DNA of 26,971 bases from Bacillota bacterium (GTDB lineage Bacteria; Bacillota; Clostridia; Christensenellales; CAG-138): NCBI GenBank assembly GCA_016288175.1, contig JAEEYN010000137.1:1-26971 (forward strand), written 5' to 3'. A program made the translations under genes and the position numbers. The notes beneath the pieces are model-generated. The model did not search any database. It saw only the letters and a list, made by a program, of their open reading frames with translations, and was not told the origin of the DNA. Each line of letters begins with the position of its first letter. Positions within the stretch are counted from its first letter, which is position 1. Below are positions 13,280 to 21,209 of the stretch, piece after piece.

Positions 13280-15187
13280 TCAGCGCCATGTCGCGCGGTA
13301 GCGGCCGGAAGCCCTCCTGCGGGAACGGCGGCGCCTCGATTTGCGAAGGATGATCCCGCGGATGACGATGACCGCGAGAAGCAGCAGCACAACGATCAGC
13401 ACCCAGAACAGCACGCCGCTGCCCGCGCTGCGGCAGAGGTAATAGGAGCCGTTGCGGATATGGTAGCCGTGCTCGTGGTTCTCGAAGAACCAGATCATGC
13501 TGTCGTCAACGCCGTCGGTGATCATCTTCGTTTCCTTGCCGTCGATCGTGACGGTCTTGATCTCGACGGGGATGCCGGCGAGCGTGCCTTCCTTCGGCGT
13601 GGACGAAAGGGCCATGCCGTCAACAACGATCAGGTAGGATTCCTGGTCGCTGACGCCCTCGCGGAGGATATAGTAGGCGCTGCCCTGGCTGTCGAAAAGA
13701 CGCTGATAGAGCTCGACGCTGCCGCCGTCATTCGTGCCGTTGGCGCGGAAGATCTTCTCCGAAAGGTAGAGGTAGAGCCATTCGGATTTGCTCTGGGTAT
13801 AGAGCGCGCCGTCGTAATACGTCCAAACGGAGTACTGCGCCGCGCCGGCCGTGCGCTGAAGGTCGAGGTTGGAATATTTGCCCGTTCCGCGCGGAGCGGT
13901 ATCGGGAATGATCGAATTGTCGTGGATCTCCGGTTCGATATTCGGCGCGCCGGCGATCGCCCTCGTGCAGAGGAGCTTCGCCGTGATGGGCTTGTCGCTC
14001 GTGAAATAATAATCGACCTCGCCGACGATGTCCTTTTTATTGTCGGCGTTGAGCGGAGCCTTGACGTTCTGGATGCGCAGCTCGATACGGACGCTCGATG
14101 GATCGTCGAAGAAATGCTGAAGATTCGAACGCGCGCCTTTGACGGAGAGGCCTGTGATATCCGCTTCCGCAATGAACGCGCCGCCCTCGGGATCGAGGGG
14201 GGAGGCATTCTCCGCCTGGAGCTCGAATCGGGTCTGGACGCCGAATTCGGAAAGCTGGAAATCGCGGTAATTCTGGAAGCCCCATTCATACATCCGCTTT
14301 GCGACGCGATAGCGGTTGTTCGAGTTGGTCGGGCTGTGCTCATCGCCGAACTGGACGAGGATCAGCCGGACGTCGCCGGATTCGGCGCAGCTCATGAGGC
14401 AGTAACCCGCTTCGTTGGTCTCGCCGGTCTTGCCGCCGATGCATTTGCTGTAAAGGAAGCTTTCCGTATCGCCGGCCTTATCGCGGATCAGCTTGTTCGT
14501 GTTTTCGAGATGGAAGCCTTCGGGATGGAGATTTGTCGCCGGAACATCGTAGACGGCTGTGCCGATAACGGCCATGATATCAGGGTTTTTGAGCACTTCG
14601 CGCATAAGGATGCCGAAATCGCGCGCTGTAGTATAATGCTCCTCGTCGTGCCTGCCGTCCACCGTTGCGAAATGGGTGGAATTCATCCCGAGCTCCCGGG
14701 CTTTGTTGTTCATGAGGGTCAGGAACGCGCTGACGGCGCTTTCCGCGCTTGCGTTGCTGTCCGCGAACGCCGCCTCCATCGCGAGCGCCTTCGCCGCGTC
14801 GTTGCCGGAGCGCATCAGCATTCCGTAAAGGATATTGCGCAGGCTGATCGTTTCATTCGATTCGAGCCCCATGAGGGAGCTGTTCGCCGTAAAGCCGACG
14901 ACGGGACGCCAGCCGAGAGTGACTTCGGTATCGAGACTGATGCCCTTTTCTTTGAAAACCTCGAGCGCGACGAGCGCCGTCATAAGCTTCGTCGTGCTTG
15001 CGGGATATGCCTTTTCATCGGCGTTGCGCTCATAGAGCACTTCGCCGTCTTCCGCTTCGATCAAAAGCAGGTTTTCGGTCGTGACATCGGAAAAAGGATC
15101 GCTGCCGGAACCCGAAGCGAATGCCGCGGAGGGCACGAGCGGGATCAGTAAAGCGATGCAGAGAAAGAAATATAAAAAGCGTTTCAT
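13280..15187 (-). CDS. D-alanyl-D-alanine carboxypeptidase (S11) with extra C-terminal domain and membrane anchor
   Basis: This is a penicillin-binding protein of the PBP5 type that trims the terminal D-Ala from peptidoglycan stems outside the cell. Residues 1-24 are a signal peptide (AFA before Ser25). The serine-peptidase core carries STTK (Ser64 nucleophile, Lys67), SGN (127-129) and KTG (253-255). At 635 residues it is well above the usual 380-450. Residues about 300-400 may be the PBP5 C-terminal domain. Residues about 440-590 are an additional aromatic, beta-rich region with repeated-looking segments (ESYLIVVDGMAL, GYHIRNGSYYL). A membrane helix at 592-612 and an Arg-rich tail follow, instead of the amphipathic anchor of PBP5. 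A GGGGG stretch precedes the ATG, and the promoter is at 15247-15275. Confidence 0.93.
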   Translation of the reverse strand: MKRFLYFFLCIALLIPLVPSAAFASGSGSDPFSDVTTENLLLIEAEDGEVLYERNADEKAYPASTTKLMTALVALEVFKEKGISLDTEVTLGWRPVVGFTANSSLMGLESNETISLRNILYGMLMRSGNDAAKALAMEAAFADSNASAESAVSAFLTLMNNKARELGMNSTHFATVDGRHDEEHYTTARDFGILMREVLKNPDIMAVIGTAVYDVPATNLHPEGFHLENTNKLIRDKAGDTESFLYSKCIGGKTGETNEAGYCLMSCAESGDVRLILVQFGDEHSPTNSNNRYRVAKRMYEWGFQNYRDFQLSEFGVQTRFELQAENASPLDPEGGAFIAEADITGLSVKGARSNLQHFFDDPSSVRIELRIQNVKAPLNADNKKDIVGEVDYYFTSDKPITAKLLCTRAIAGAPNIEPEIHDNSIIPDTAPRGTGKYSNLDLQRTAGAAQYSVWTYYDGALYTQSKSEWLYLYLSEKIFRANGTNDGGSVELYQRLFDSQGSAYYILREGVSDQESYLIVVDGMALSSTPKEGTLAGIPVEIKTVTIDGKETKMITDGVDDSMIWFFENHEHGYHIRNGSYYLCRSAGSGVLFWVLIVVLLLLAVIVIRGIILRKSRRRRSRRRASGRYRATWR

Positions 15188-15246
15188 GCGCGAATCCCCC
15201 GAAACTGTTCGCCGCTTCCCGCGGACGAACGGATATACCTTCGAAT

Positions 15247-15275
15247 ATTATAACATTTTGGCTGAAGCTTGTACA
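15247..15275 (-). promoter_or_regulatory. Promoter of the carboxypeptidase-aminopeptidase unit
   Basis: On the minus strand, TGTACA (15275-15270, four of six consensus bases), a 17-nt spacer and a perfect TATAAT (15252-15247) lie about 60 bases before the start codon at 15187. Confidence 0.7.
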
Positions 15276-15374
15276 GACCGGGAGGACCGTTTTTTCAAAA
15301 ATGTCGGCCGCCTGGAGGATCGGCGCGGCGGGTCCCGGCTGCGGAGCGGCGCGGACGGAAAACGATTTTCGCTC

Positions 15375-15403
15375 TTTTCTCGGGAAAGAGAACGTGATAT
15401 AAT
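15375..15403 (+). promoter_or_regulatory. Promoter of the transglutaminase-ylmH-mnmA unit
   Basis: TATAAT (15398-15403) is preceded by TGA, giving an extended -10 that can tolerate the poor -35 (TTTTCT at 15375-15380, 17-nt spacer). It is divergent from the carboxypeptidase promoter and leaves a leader of about 80 nt. The 304-base divergent intergenic region (15188-15491) holds these two promoters and no gene I can support. Confidence 0.65.
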
Positions 15404-15491
15404 AATATGATAAGGTATGCGGCGAAGCGCCCGAAACGCCGAAAAGCGTGGGGGCTTTGCCGGAGCTTGAAACGAAAGGACAAAACCGTTA

Positions 15492-16712
15492 ATGAAAAAC
15501 GGTAAGACATATATCGGAAAAACAGTAAAAGCGGCGATTTCGCTGCTGCTCGCGTTCGTATTCGCCGCTGCGGTTTTCGCTTCCGCCTGCAGCGCGAAGA
15601 ACGGAGAAAAGACGGAAGAGGGAAGGAACACCGCCGTGCCGGCAAGCGCGGAACCGACGGGAACGCCTTTCGCTCAGACCGAGCCGCCGGCGACGGAACC
15701 AGCCGAAACGGAACCCGCGGCGACGGAAGCACCGACACAGAAGCCCCGCACTGCCGAAGCGCTGTTCGGGGACGTCGTGCTCGCGCGGCAGACGGACCTC
15801 AACTATTTCGCGATCCCGGATATCATCCTCAGCCTCATGACCGACGCCGATATCGAGCTTTACAAACGCATGGTGACCGCGTTCATGGCCGGGGAGACCT
15901 CCGTCGAGGTGCCGGCGGAGCTCGGCGAATACCCGAACATTTACCGCGTGCTCGATATGTACTGCCCGGTGTTCTTCATCGATGTTGACGACACGAAGAT
16001 CACCGACGACGGCAGGACGATCAGCTGGAGCTATGCGGACCCCGCGGCGCACGGCAGCGCGATCGATCGCTTCGAGGCTAAAGTCCGGGAGCATCTTTCT
16101 TCCGTTGTCGAAAGCGATATCGAGCTTGCGAAGATCCTGACGGTCTACAAGGATTTCACAAGCGGGCTCACCTATAACGAGGAAACGGCGAACGGCGGCT
16201 TCCGCTACAGGCACGGCGTTAACGCGATCATGGAAGGCCTCGGCGTATGCTGGTGCTTCGCGAGGGGCTTCAATTTTCTGATCTGCCAGCTCGGCGTAAC
16301 TTCGCTCACGATCCACGGCATCCGCGAATGGGATAACGCCGTTCATGAATGGGTCGTTTTCAAAGACGGCGGCGAGTGGCGCTACTGCGACCCGACCTGG
16401 GATATCGGCGGGCATTCGCTCAATTATTTCGGCTTCACGATGAAGGTCAGGGACAATAACGGCTTCCCGCGCTCGCATGTGACGGTGCTCGAGGGCACGA
16501 AATACAAGGCTTCCGATTATTTCAAAGTTTCGGATCCATTCTTTGCTCCGCTCTATACCGGCGCATGCTACGGCGGACACTATGAGATCGACCACGAGAA
16601 TTCGCGCATTTTGTTTTCGGACGATTACGGCTACACGAGCAGCGGGAAATGGCGCGTTTTCGAACTTCTGACAGGAAACTTCTATTTGCTGGACGAATAT
16701 CCCGAAAACTGA
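15492..16712 (+). CDS. Secreted transglutaminase-like (cysteine protease fold) lipoprotein
   Basis: This 406-residue exported protein has a signal segment (about 11-32) ending in a lipobox-like FASAC with Cys33; Ala at -3 makes it slightly non-canonical. Residues 40-88 are a low-complexity Pro/Thr/Glu/Ala linker that would hold the domain off the membrane. The C-terminal half has the transglutaminase-like triad: Cys253 in GVCWCFARGF, His285 in NAVHEWVVF and Asp300 in YCDPTWD. Bacterial members are usually peptidases or cross-linkers of cell-surface peptides; the substrate is unknown. GAAAGGA lies 12 bases before the ATG. The ylmH start follows the stop by 2 bases. A role at the cell wall is inferred, not shown. 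Confidence 0.88.
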   Translation: MKNGKTYIGKTVKAAISLLLAFVFAAAVFASACSAKNGEKTEEGRNTAVPASAEPTGTPFAQTEPPATEPAETEPAATEAPTQKPRTAEALFGDVVLARQTDLNYFAIPDIILSLMTDADIELYKRMVTAFMAGETSVEVPAELGEYPNIYRVLDMYCPVFFIDVDDTKITDDGRTISWSYADPAAHGSAIDRFEAKVREHLSSVVESDIELAKILTVYKDFTSGLTYNEETANGGFRYRHGVNAIMEGLGVCWCFARGFNFLICQLGVTSLTIHGIREWDNAVHEWVVFKDGGEWRYCDPTWDIGGHSLNYFGFTMKVRDNNGFPRSHVTVLEGTKYKASDYFKVSDPFFAPLYTGACYGGHYEIDHENSRILFSDDYGYTSSGKWRVFELLTGNFYLLDEYPEN

Positions 16713-16714
16713 CG

Positions 16715-17467
16715 ATGGCGGATAACGGCGAAGAACTGATCAAAAAACGCTTTCTGGAGCTTGCGAGAAGGGCCGATGCGACGGGACGCTGCACCTATAC
16801 GCATTTTCTCGGTCTCGCGGAACAGAATCTGCTGCACACCCTCCAAAAGGAGCTCGGCGGGATCCCGCAGGAGGCTTTCGGCGGCGCGCCGGGCTGCGAA
16901 AGGGTCATCGTGCGCTTCGGAGAGCCGGAGGAAGGGGAGCCCTTCCCGATCCGGCTGCTTCGGGCAGAACCCGCGAGCCGCAAATTCGCCGATAAGCTGA
17001 CGCACAGGGATATCCTCGGCGCGCTGATGGGCCTCGGCATCGAGCGCAGCGCGGCGGGGGACATCGTTCTTCGGGACAATGCCGCCTATATCTTCCTTGC
17101 GGAGAATATGGCGGATTACGTTCGGGAAAATCTCACCGCGGCGAAGCATACCGTGCTCCGCCTGAGCTTCGCGGACGAGCTGCCGGAGGGCGAGCTCTAC
17201 CGCCTTGCGCCGCAGACGCTGACCGTCGCAAGCGGCAGGCTCGACTGCATCGCCGCCGCGTTTTTGAAGCAGTCGCGGGGCGATGTTCAGGAGCTTATCG
17301 AAAAGGGGCTCGTGTTCATAAACGGGAAGCAGACCCTGAACGGATCGAAACAGCTTGAAGAAAACAGCGTCGTTTCCGTTCGCGGATACGGCCGCTTCAT
17401 CTACCGCGGCGAACTGCGCGAAACGAAAAAGGGACGGCTCGCCGTGCAGATAGACAAATTTGAATAA
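16715..17467 (+). CDS. ylmH: YlmH family S4-domain RNA-binding protein
   Basis: YlmH binds ribosomes and RNA. In Bacillus subtilis it has been linked to handling of stalled 50S-nascent-chain complexes and to a genetic neighbourhood of cell-division genes. This 250-residue protein has the YlmH N-terminal domain (about 1-165), including the family block LTHRDILGALMGLGIER (96-111). An S4 domain lies at about 173-232 (GRLDCIAAAFLKQSR, then GLVFINGKQTLNGSKQL). The ATG at 16715 begins 2 bases after the previous stop with no clear SD, suggesting translational coupling. The usual ylmG-ylmH-divIVA neighbours are absent. Identification from the two-domain layout is good; the exact cellular role is family knowledge only. 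Confidence 0.9.
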   Translation: MADNGEELIKKRFLELARRADATGRCTYTHFLGLAEQNLLHTLQKELGGIPQEAFGGAPGCERVIVRFGEPEEGEPFPIRLLRAEPASRKFADKLTHRDILGALMGLGIERSAAGDIVLRDNAAYIFLAENMADYVRENLTAAKHTVLRLSFADELPEGELYRLAPQTLTVASGRLDCIAAAFLKQSRGDVQELIEKGLVFINGKQTLNGSKQLEENSVVSVRGYGRFIYRGELRETKKGRLAVQIDKFE

Positions 17468-17492
17468 AACACTCTTCAAAGGAGGCAAAGAT

Positions 17493-17693
17493 ATGAAATA
17501 CTCGATCAAAACCAAGGGCATGGGCTGCCCGCACTGCATCAAGCGCGTCACGAAGGCGATGGAAGGCCTCGGCGCTGACATTGAAAAAGTCGAACTCAAC
17601 GACATCGCCGTGAAATCCGAAAAGGGCGAAGCGGAGATCCGCTCGGCGATCGAGGCGCTCGGCTTCGAAGTTCTCGAAATCAAGGCGGAATAA
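17493..17693 (+). CDS. Heavy-metal-associated (HMA) domain protein, CopZ-like
   Basis: This is a single-domain metallochaperone of 66 residues. The metal site is GMGCPHC (Met10, Cys12, Cys15) near the N-terminus. The rest fits the beta-alpha-beta-beta-alpha-beta fold, ending IEALGFEVLEIKAE. Such proteins usually carry Cu(I) to P-type ATPases or copper-responsive regulators. No ATPase or CsoR/CopY gene is visible here, so metal and partner are open. The ATG at 17493 has AAAGGAGG 8 bases upstream, the strongest ribosome site in this unit; an earlier in-frame ATG at 17460 overlapping ylmH lacks one. mnmA starts 6 bases after the stop. Confidence 0.93.
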   Translation: MKYSIKTKGMGCPHCIKRVTKAMEGLGADIEKVELNDIAVKSEKGEAEIRSAIEALGFEVLEIKAE

Positions 17694-17699
17694 AGAAAA

Positions 17700-18875
17700 A
17701 TGACGTTTGAAACGATGGCCGGCGCCGCATTGCGCGCGGGCATCAAAACGGAGAATATCGACGGAAGGATCGTTCTCGGCCTTTCGGGCGGAGTGGATTC
17801 CTCCGCGGCGGCGCTGCTTCTTAAGGAGCAGGGCATGGACGTCGTCGGCGTTTTCATGAAGAATTGGGACGAGCAGGATGAGAACGGCTGCTGCACCGCG
17901 GAGCAGGATTACGCGGACGCGAAGCGCATCGCGGAGCAGATCGGCATCCCGTTTTATTCCGTCAGCTTCACGAAGGAATACTACGACCGCGTTTTCACCT
18001 ATTTTTTGGAGGAATACCGCCGCGGCCGCACGCCGAACCCCGATATCCTCTGCAACAGGGAGATCAAATTCCGCGCGTTCCTCGACCTCGCCCTCGCGAT
18101 GGACGCTTCCGCCCTCGCGACGGGGCATTACGCCCGCCTCGATAAGAGCGGACGCACCCGTCTTCTTCGGGCAAGGGACGCGGGAAAGGACCAGACCTAT
18201 TTCCTTGCGGGACTGACTTCGAAACAGCTTGAAAAAGCGATGTTCCCGATCGGCGGTCTCGAAAAAAGGACCGTCCGCGAGCTTGCGGAGCGCGCGGGGC
18301 TCGTGACGGCGAAGAAGAAGGATTCGACGGGCGTCTGCTTCATCGGCGAAAGGAATTTCAAAAAATTCCTGATGCAGTATCTTCCGGCGCAGCAGGGCGA
18401 AATGATCGACGTGCGCGGAAAGCGCGTCGGCAGGCATGACGGACTGATGTATTATACGATGGGTCAGCGCCGCGGCCTCGGCATCGGCGGCATGAACGAG
18501 GGCACCGGCGAAAGCTGGTTCGTCGTCGGCAAGGACCTCAAAAACAACCGCCTGATCGTTCAGCAGGGCGAGCACGAGGAGCTGTTCTCGACCGACCTCA
18601 CCGTGAACGGGATGCACTTCATCGGCGGCGCGGAAGCCGAAGCGGAGCTCGGAAAAACCTTCCGCTGCACAGCGAAATTCCGCTACCGTCAGCCGGATCA
18701 GGCCGTGACAGTAACTCTCGACGGCGGCGCAGCGCGGATCGTTTTCGACCGGCCGCAGCGCGCGATCACGCCGGGGCAGTGGGCTGTGCTCTACAGAGGC
18801 GAAGAATGCCTCGGCGGCGGCGCGATCGATTCGCTCACCCCGGTGAAGCCGCTGGACCCCGGACTTTTCGAATAA
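17700..18875 (+). CDS. mnmA: tRNA-specific 2-thiouridylase MnmA
   Basis: MnmA activates U34 of Lys, Glu and Gln tRNAs with ATP and inserts sulfur to give 2-thiouridine, using sulfur relayed from a cysteine desulfurase. Residues 29-35 are the PP-loop (SGGVDSS). The two catalytic cysteines are Cys118 in NPDILCNREIKF and Cys213 in STGVCFIGERNF. GHYAR, KDQTYFL and MGQRRGLGIGG blocks match the family. At 391 residues it is a little longer than usual, mostly from about 20 extra N-terminal residues; ATG at 17715 is a possible alternative start, since no strong SD precedes 17700. It follows the HMA gene and precedes deoC by 36 bases. Confidence 0.95.
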   Translation: MTFETMAGAALRAGIKTENIDGRIVLGLSGGVDSSAAALLLKEQGMDVVGVFMKNWDEQDENGCCTAEQDYADAKRIAEQIGIPFYSVSFTKEYYDRVFTYFLEEYRRGRTPNPDILCNREIKFRAFLDLALAMDASALATGHYARLDKSGRTRLLRARDAGKDQTYFLAGLTSKQLEKAMFPIGGLEKRTVRELAERAGLVTAKKKDSTGVCFIGERNFKKFLMQYLPAQQGEMIDVRGKRVGRHDGLMYYTMGQRRGLGIGGMNEGTGESWFVVGKDLKNNRLIVQQGEHEELFSTDLTVNGMHFIGGAEAEAELGKTFRCTAKFRYRQPDQAVTVTLDGGAARIVFDRPQRAITPGQWAVLYRGEECLGGGAIDSLTPVKPLDPGLFE

Positions 18876-18911
18876 CCGAGAATCAAAAAGCATAGATTGC
18901 AGGAGGCAAAT

Positions 18912-19553
18912 ATGGACATTCGTAAACTGATCGATCACACCCTTCTGAAGCCCGACGCAAGCGAAGCGCAGATCAAGAAAGTCTGCGACGAAGCGAAGGA
19001 ATACGGCTTCAAGAGCGTCTGCGTCAACCCGGCGAGGGCTGCCTTCGTTTCGAAGGAGCTCGCCGGCAGCGGCGTTCTGACCTGCTGCGTCGTCGGCTTC
19101 CCCCTCGGCGCAACGCTTTCCTCCGTCAAGGCGTTCGAGGCCATGGCGGCGATCGCGGACGGCGCGAACGAAGTCGACATGGTCATCAACGTCGGCGCGG
19201 CGAAGGACGGCAACTGGGAGCTCGTTGAAAGCGATATCCGCGCCGTCGTGCTTGCGGCGAAGGGCAAAGCGCTCGTTAAGGTCATCATTGAGACCTGCCT
19301 GCTGACCGACGAGGAGAAGATCCGCGCCTGCGAGTGCGCGATGGCGGCCGGAGCGGACTTTGTAAAGACCTCCACCGGTTTCTCGACCGGCGGCGCAAAC
19401 GTGCACGACGTCGCCCTGATGCGCTCCGTCGTCGGGGATAAGCTCGGCGTTAAGGCTTCCGGCGGCGTCCGCACCCCGGAGGACGCGAAGGCCTATATCG
19501 AGGCCGGCGCTAACCGCCTCGGCACGAGCAACGGCATCAAGCTGCTCGGCTGA
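18912..19553 (+). CDS. deoC: Deoxyribose-phosphate aldolase
   Basis: DeoC cleaves 2-deoxyribose-5-phosphate to glyceraldehyde-3-phosphate and acetaldehyde, the last step in using DNA nucleosides as carbon. The 213-residue length is typical. Schiff-base Lys152 lies in FVKTSTGF, with catalytic Asp89 in NEVDMVIN and Lys181 in VKASGGVRT. The start at 18912 has AGGAGG 5 bases upstream; an earlier in-frame ATG at 18897 lacks one. No other deo genes (deoA, deoB, deoD) are in the window. The next gene begins at the base after the stop codon. Confidence 0.97.
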   Translation: MDIRKLIDHTLLKPDASEAQIKKVCDEAKEYGFKSVCVNPARAAFVSKELAGSGVLTCCVVGFPLGATLSSVKAFEAMAAIADGANEVDMVINVGAAKDGNWELVESDIRAVVLAAKGKALVKVIIETCLLTDEEKIRACECAMAAGADFVKTSTGFSTGGANVHDVALMRSVVGDKLGVKASGGVRTPEDAKAYIEAGANRLGTSNGIKLLG

Positions 19554-20462
19554 GTGAACGAAAAACCCCGGCAGATAAATAAAAAAACAAGCATCCGCAG
19601 CCTGAATGAAGGCGACCTCGGCCGGGCTGCGGAGCTTTGGCTTGCCTGTTTCCCGGAGGATGACCGCGCCTTCGTCGAATATTATTTCGCCCGCCGCACC
19701 CGCCCCGAAAGGATGCTCGGGCTTTTTGAAGGGGAGGGCGAAAGCGAAAACCTCGTAAGCATGCTCTGCTTCGAAAAACGGCGGATGTATGCCGAAAACC
19801 CCGCTGATCCTTCCGAAAAAAGCGTCGGCGTCCTGTTCGTTGCCGGCGTCTGCACCGATCCCGCAAAGCGTCGGAGGGGCTATATCCGCCTGCTGTTCGG
19901 GGCGCTTGAAGAACGCATGGCGGAGGATGGCATCGGCGTTTTCCTGCTCCAGCCCTTCGATTTTGCCTTCTATCAAAAGCTCGGGTATGTGCCCTTCGCG
20001 AAGCGGGGGACGGTCCGCGTCGAAAACAGGAGCGAGGCGCCCTGCGGCAGCTTCCGCCCCGCCGAGCCGACGGCGGAGAAAATGCTTTCGGCGTATGAAC
20101 GGACCTTCGCCGGAAGATTCGGCGTTCTTGAAAGAACGGCGGGACGCTTTGCCGCGATCCTTGAGGAATACTCCCTGCCCGGCGCGAAAAAAGCCGCCGT
20201 TGAAAGCGAAACGGGCTGCGCCTATGCCCTTTGGTACGGCGGGGATGAACCGACGGCGGATGAATTCGTTTATACGGATGAAGCCGCCCGTGCCGCTCTC
20301 GAAGCGGAGGTCTTCGCCCGCGCCGGCGCGTTTTCATACCCAGTTCCGGCGGACGGAGCGCAGGAGGGCGAAGCGTTCTTCAATATGATAAGGATCACCG
20401 ACGCGCGGTACGAATATCTTTTAAAGCGGGACAGGATTCCGTTCGGCCTGACGAAGTATTGA
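19554..20462 (+). CDS. GNAT family N-acetyltransferase, Eis-like
   Basis: This 302-residue protein has an N-terminal GNAT domain. The acetyl-CoA site is at about 94-118 (LFVAGVCTDPAKRRRGY then a helix), and the later strand motif FYQKLGY is at 139-145. A second, weaker domain makes up the C-terminal half, a layout like the Eis/acetyltransferase-9 group. The acceptor (amine, antibiotic or peptide) is unknown. It starts with GTG at 19554, directly abutting the deoC TGA and without its own SD, so it is probably coupled to deoC. After the stop there is only a weak GC hairpin (GCAAAG/CTTTGC) without a T run, so termination is unclear. Confidence 0.85.
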   Translation: MNEKPRQINKKTSIRSLNEGDLGRAAELWLACFPEDDRAFVEYYFARRTRPERMLGLFEGEGESENLVSMLCFEKRRMYAENPADPSEKSVGVLFVAGVCTDPAKRRRGYIRLLFGALEERMAEDGIGVFLLQPFDFAFYQKLGYVPFAKRGTVRVENRSEAPCGSFRPAEPTAEKMLSAYERTFAGRFGVLERTAGRFAAILEEYSLPGAKKAAVESETGCAYALWYGGDEPTADEFVYTDEAARAALEAEVFARAGAFSYPVPADGAQEGEAFFNMIRITDARYEYLLKRDRIPFGLTKY

Positions 20463-20548
20463 ACTGTCCGCCGAAGGGCAAAATAGCCCGCAAAGGCGCT
20501 TTGCCGCCGGAAAAATCGAGATTATATTCGGTTTTTTCGAAAAAAAGC

Positions 20549-20577
20549 TTGCATTTTTCGAAAGGATATGGTATCCT
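20549..20577 (+). promoter_or_regulatory. Promoter of the rimP-nusA-infB operon with palindrome over the -10
   Basis: TTGCAT (20549-20554), a 17-nt spacer and TATCCT (20572-20577) preceded by TGG form an extended -10 promoter. The -10 region is embedded in a perfect inverted repeat, AAAGGATA-TGG-TATCCTTT (20561-20579), which could be an operator. Confidence 0.65.
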
Positions 20578-20583
20578 TTATCC

Positions 20584-20708
20584 GTTAAGACAGTTGAGCT
20601 GTCTATTTGTTGTGCGGCAAATGCCGTTGTTGAACTTCGAGAGTGGGCTAAACCCGCTCTTTAATTTTGAAACGGGGTTTTTTCCGCCCCGCCGCGGAGG
20701 TATCTTTT
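20584..20708 (+). promoter_or_regulatory. Structured leader of the rimP-nusA operon
   Basis: The roughly 125-nt leader contains GACAG/CTGTC (20589-20593 with 20599-20603) and CGGC/GCCG (20615-20618 with 20623-20626). It also has an 8-bp hairpin AGAGTGGG/CCCGCTCT (one G-T pair, five-base loop CTAAA) near 20640-20660, then CGGGG and CCCCG flanking a T6 run near 20673-20691. The last element precedes the rimP SD (GGAGGT, 20696-20701). NusA operons are often autoregulated by termination in the leader, and the GC hairpin plus nearby T tracts would fit. This is inference. Confidence 0.5.
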
Positions 20709-21161
20709 TTGAAGCTGACCGATAAGGTTTTCGAGATCTGCGAGCCGACCGTCCGGCAGCTCGGTTATGAGCTCTACGACGTTGAGTTCCAGAAGGAATA
20801 CGACAATTGGGTCCTGACCCTCTTCATCGACAGGCCCGAGGGCGTGAGCCTCGACGACTGCGAGCTCGTCAGCAACGCCGTCGATCCCCTCCTCGATGAG
20901 GCGGACCCGATCGAGCAGGCATATTATCTTTCCGTCAGCTCGATCGGCATCGACCGCCCGCTGAAGAAGGACAAGGATTTCGACCGCAATATCGGCAAAA
21001 AGCTCGATGTGCGGCTCTATGCCCCGATCGGCGGCAAGAAGGAGCTTGTCGGCATCCTCGCCTCCCATACGGCGGAAAGCTTCGTCCTCGAAACGGAAAA
21101 GGGGCAGCAGGAGCTTTCGAAAAAGACCTGCGCGCTGATCCGCCCCCATATCGACTTCTGA
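20709..21161 (+). CDS. rimP: Ribosome maturation factor RimP
   Basis: RimP assists maturation of the 30S subunit in the cytoplasm. The 150-residue protein starts with TTG at 20709, chosen because GGAGGT lies 7 bases before it and because the N-terminus KLTDKVFEICEPTVRQLGYELYD fits the family. The conserved signature is the VDPLLDEADPIEQAYYLSVSSIGIDRPL region, followed by a C-terminal SH3-like domain (VRLYAPIGGKKELVGIL). It is the first gene of the conserved nusA operon, 48 bases ahead of nusA. A rare start codon at the head of the operon may keep expression low. Confidence 0.92.
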   Translation: MKLTDKVFEICEPTVRQLGYELYDVEFQKEYDNWVLTLFIDRPEGVSLDDCELVSNAVDPLLDEADPIEQAYYLSVSSIGIDRPLKKDKDFDRNIGKKLDVRLYAPIGGKKELVGILASHTAESFVLETEKGQQELSKKTCALIRPHIDF

Positions 21162-21209
21162 CATCCGTCGGAAGGAAAAGAGAAAACTATTGTTAAGGAG
21201 TATAGATAA

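Noticed and set aside
11903..15151. A very long open frame on the plus strand, antisense to the aminopeptidase and carboxypeptidase genes
   Set aside because: It mirrors the GC-rich codon pattern of two well-identified minus-strand genes, crosses their boundary and terminators, and its translation is low-complexity Ala/Arg/Asp/Val-rich without any known motif.
17397..19976. Long antisense open frame across mnmA and deoC
   Set aside because: It spans several confirmed plus-strand genes with complete catalytic motifs; its translation has no recognisable domain.
20463..20548. Intrinsic terminator after the GNAT gene
   Set aside because: The GCAAAG/CTTTGC hairpin has no T run behind it, and the later AT-rich palindromes lack a GC stem; I could not support a definite terminator.
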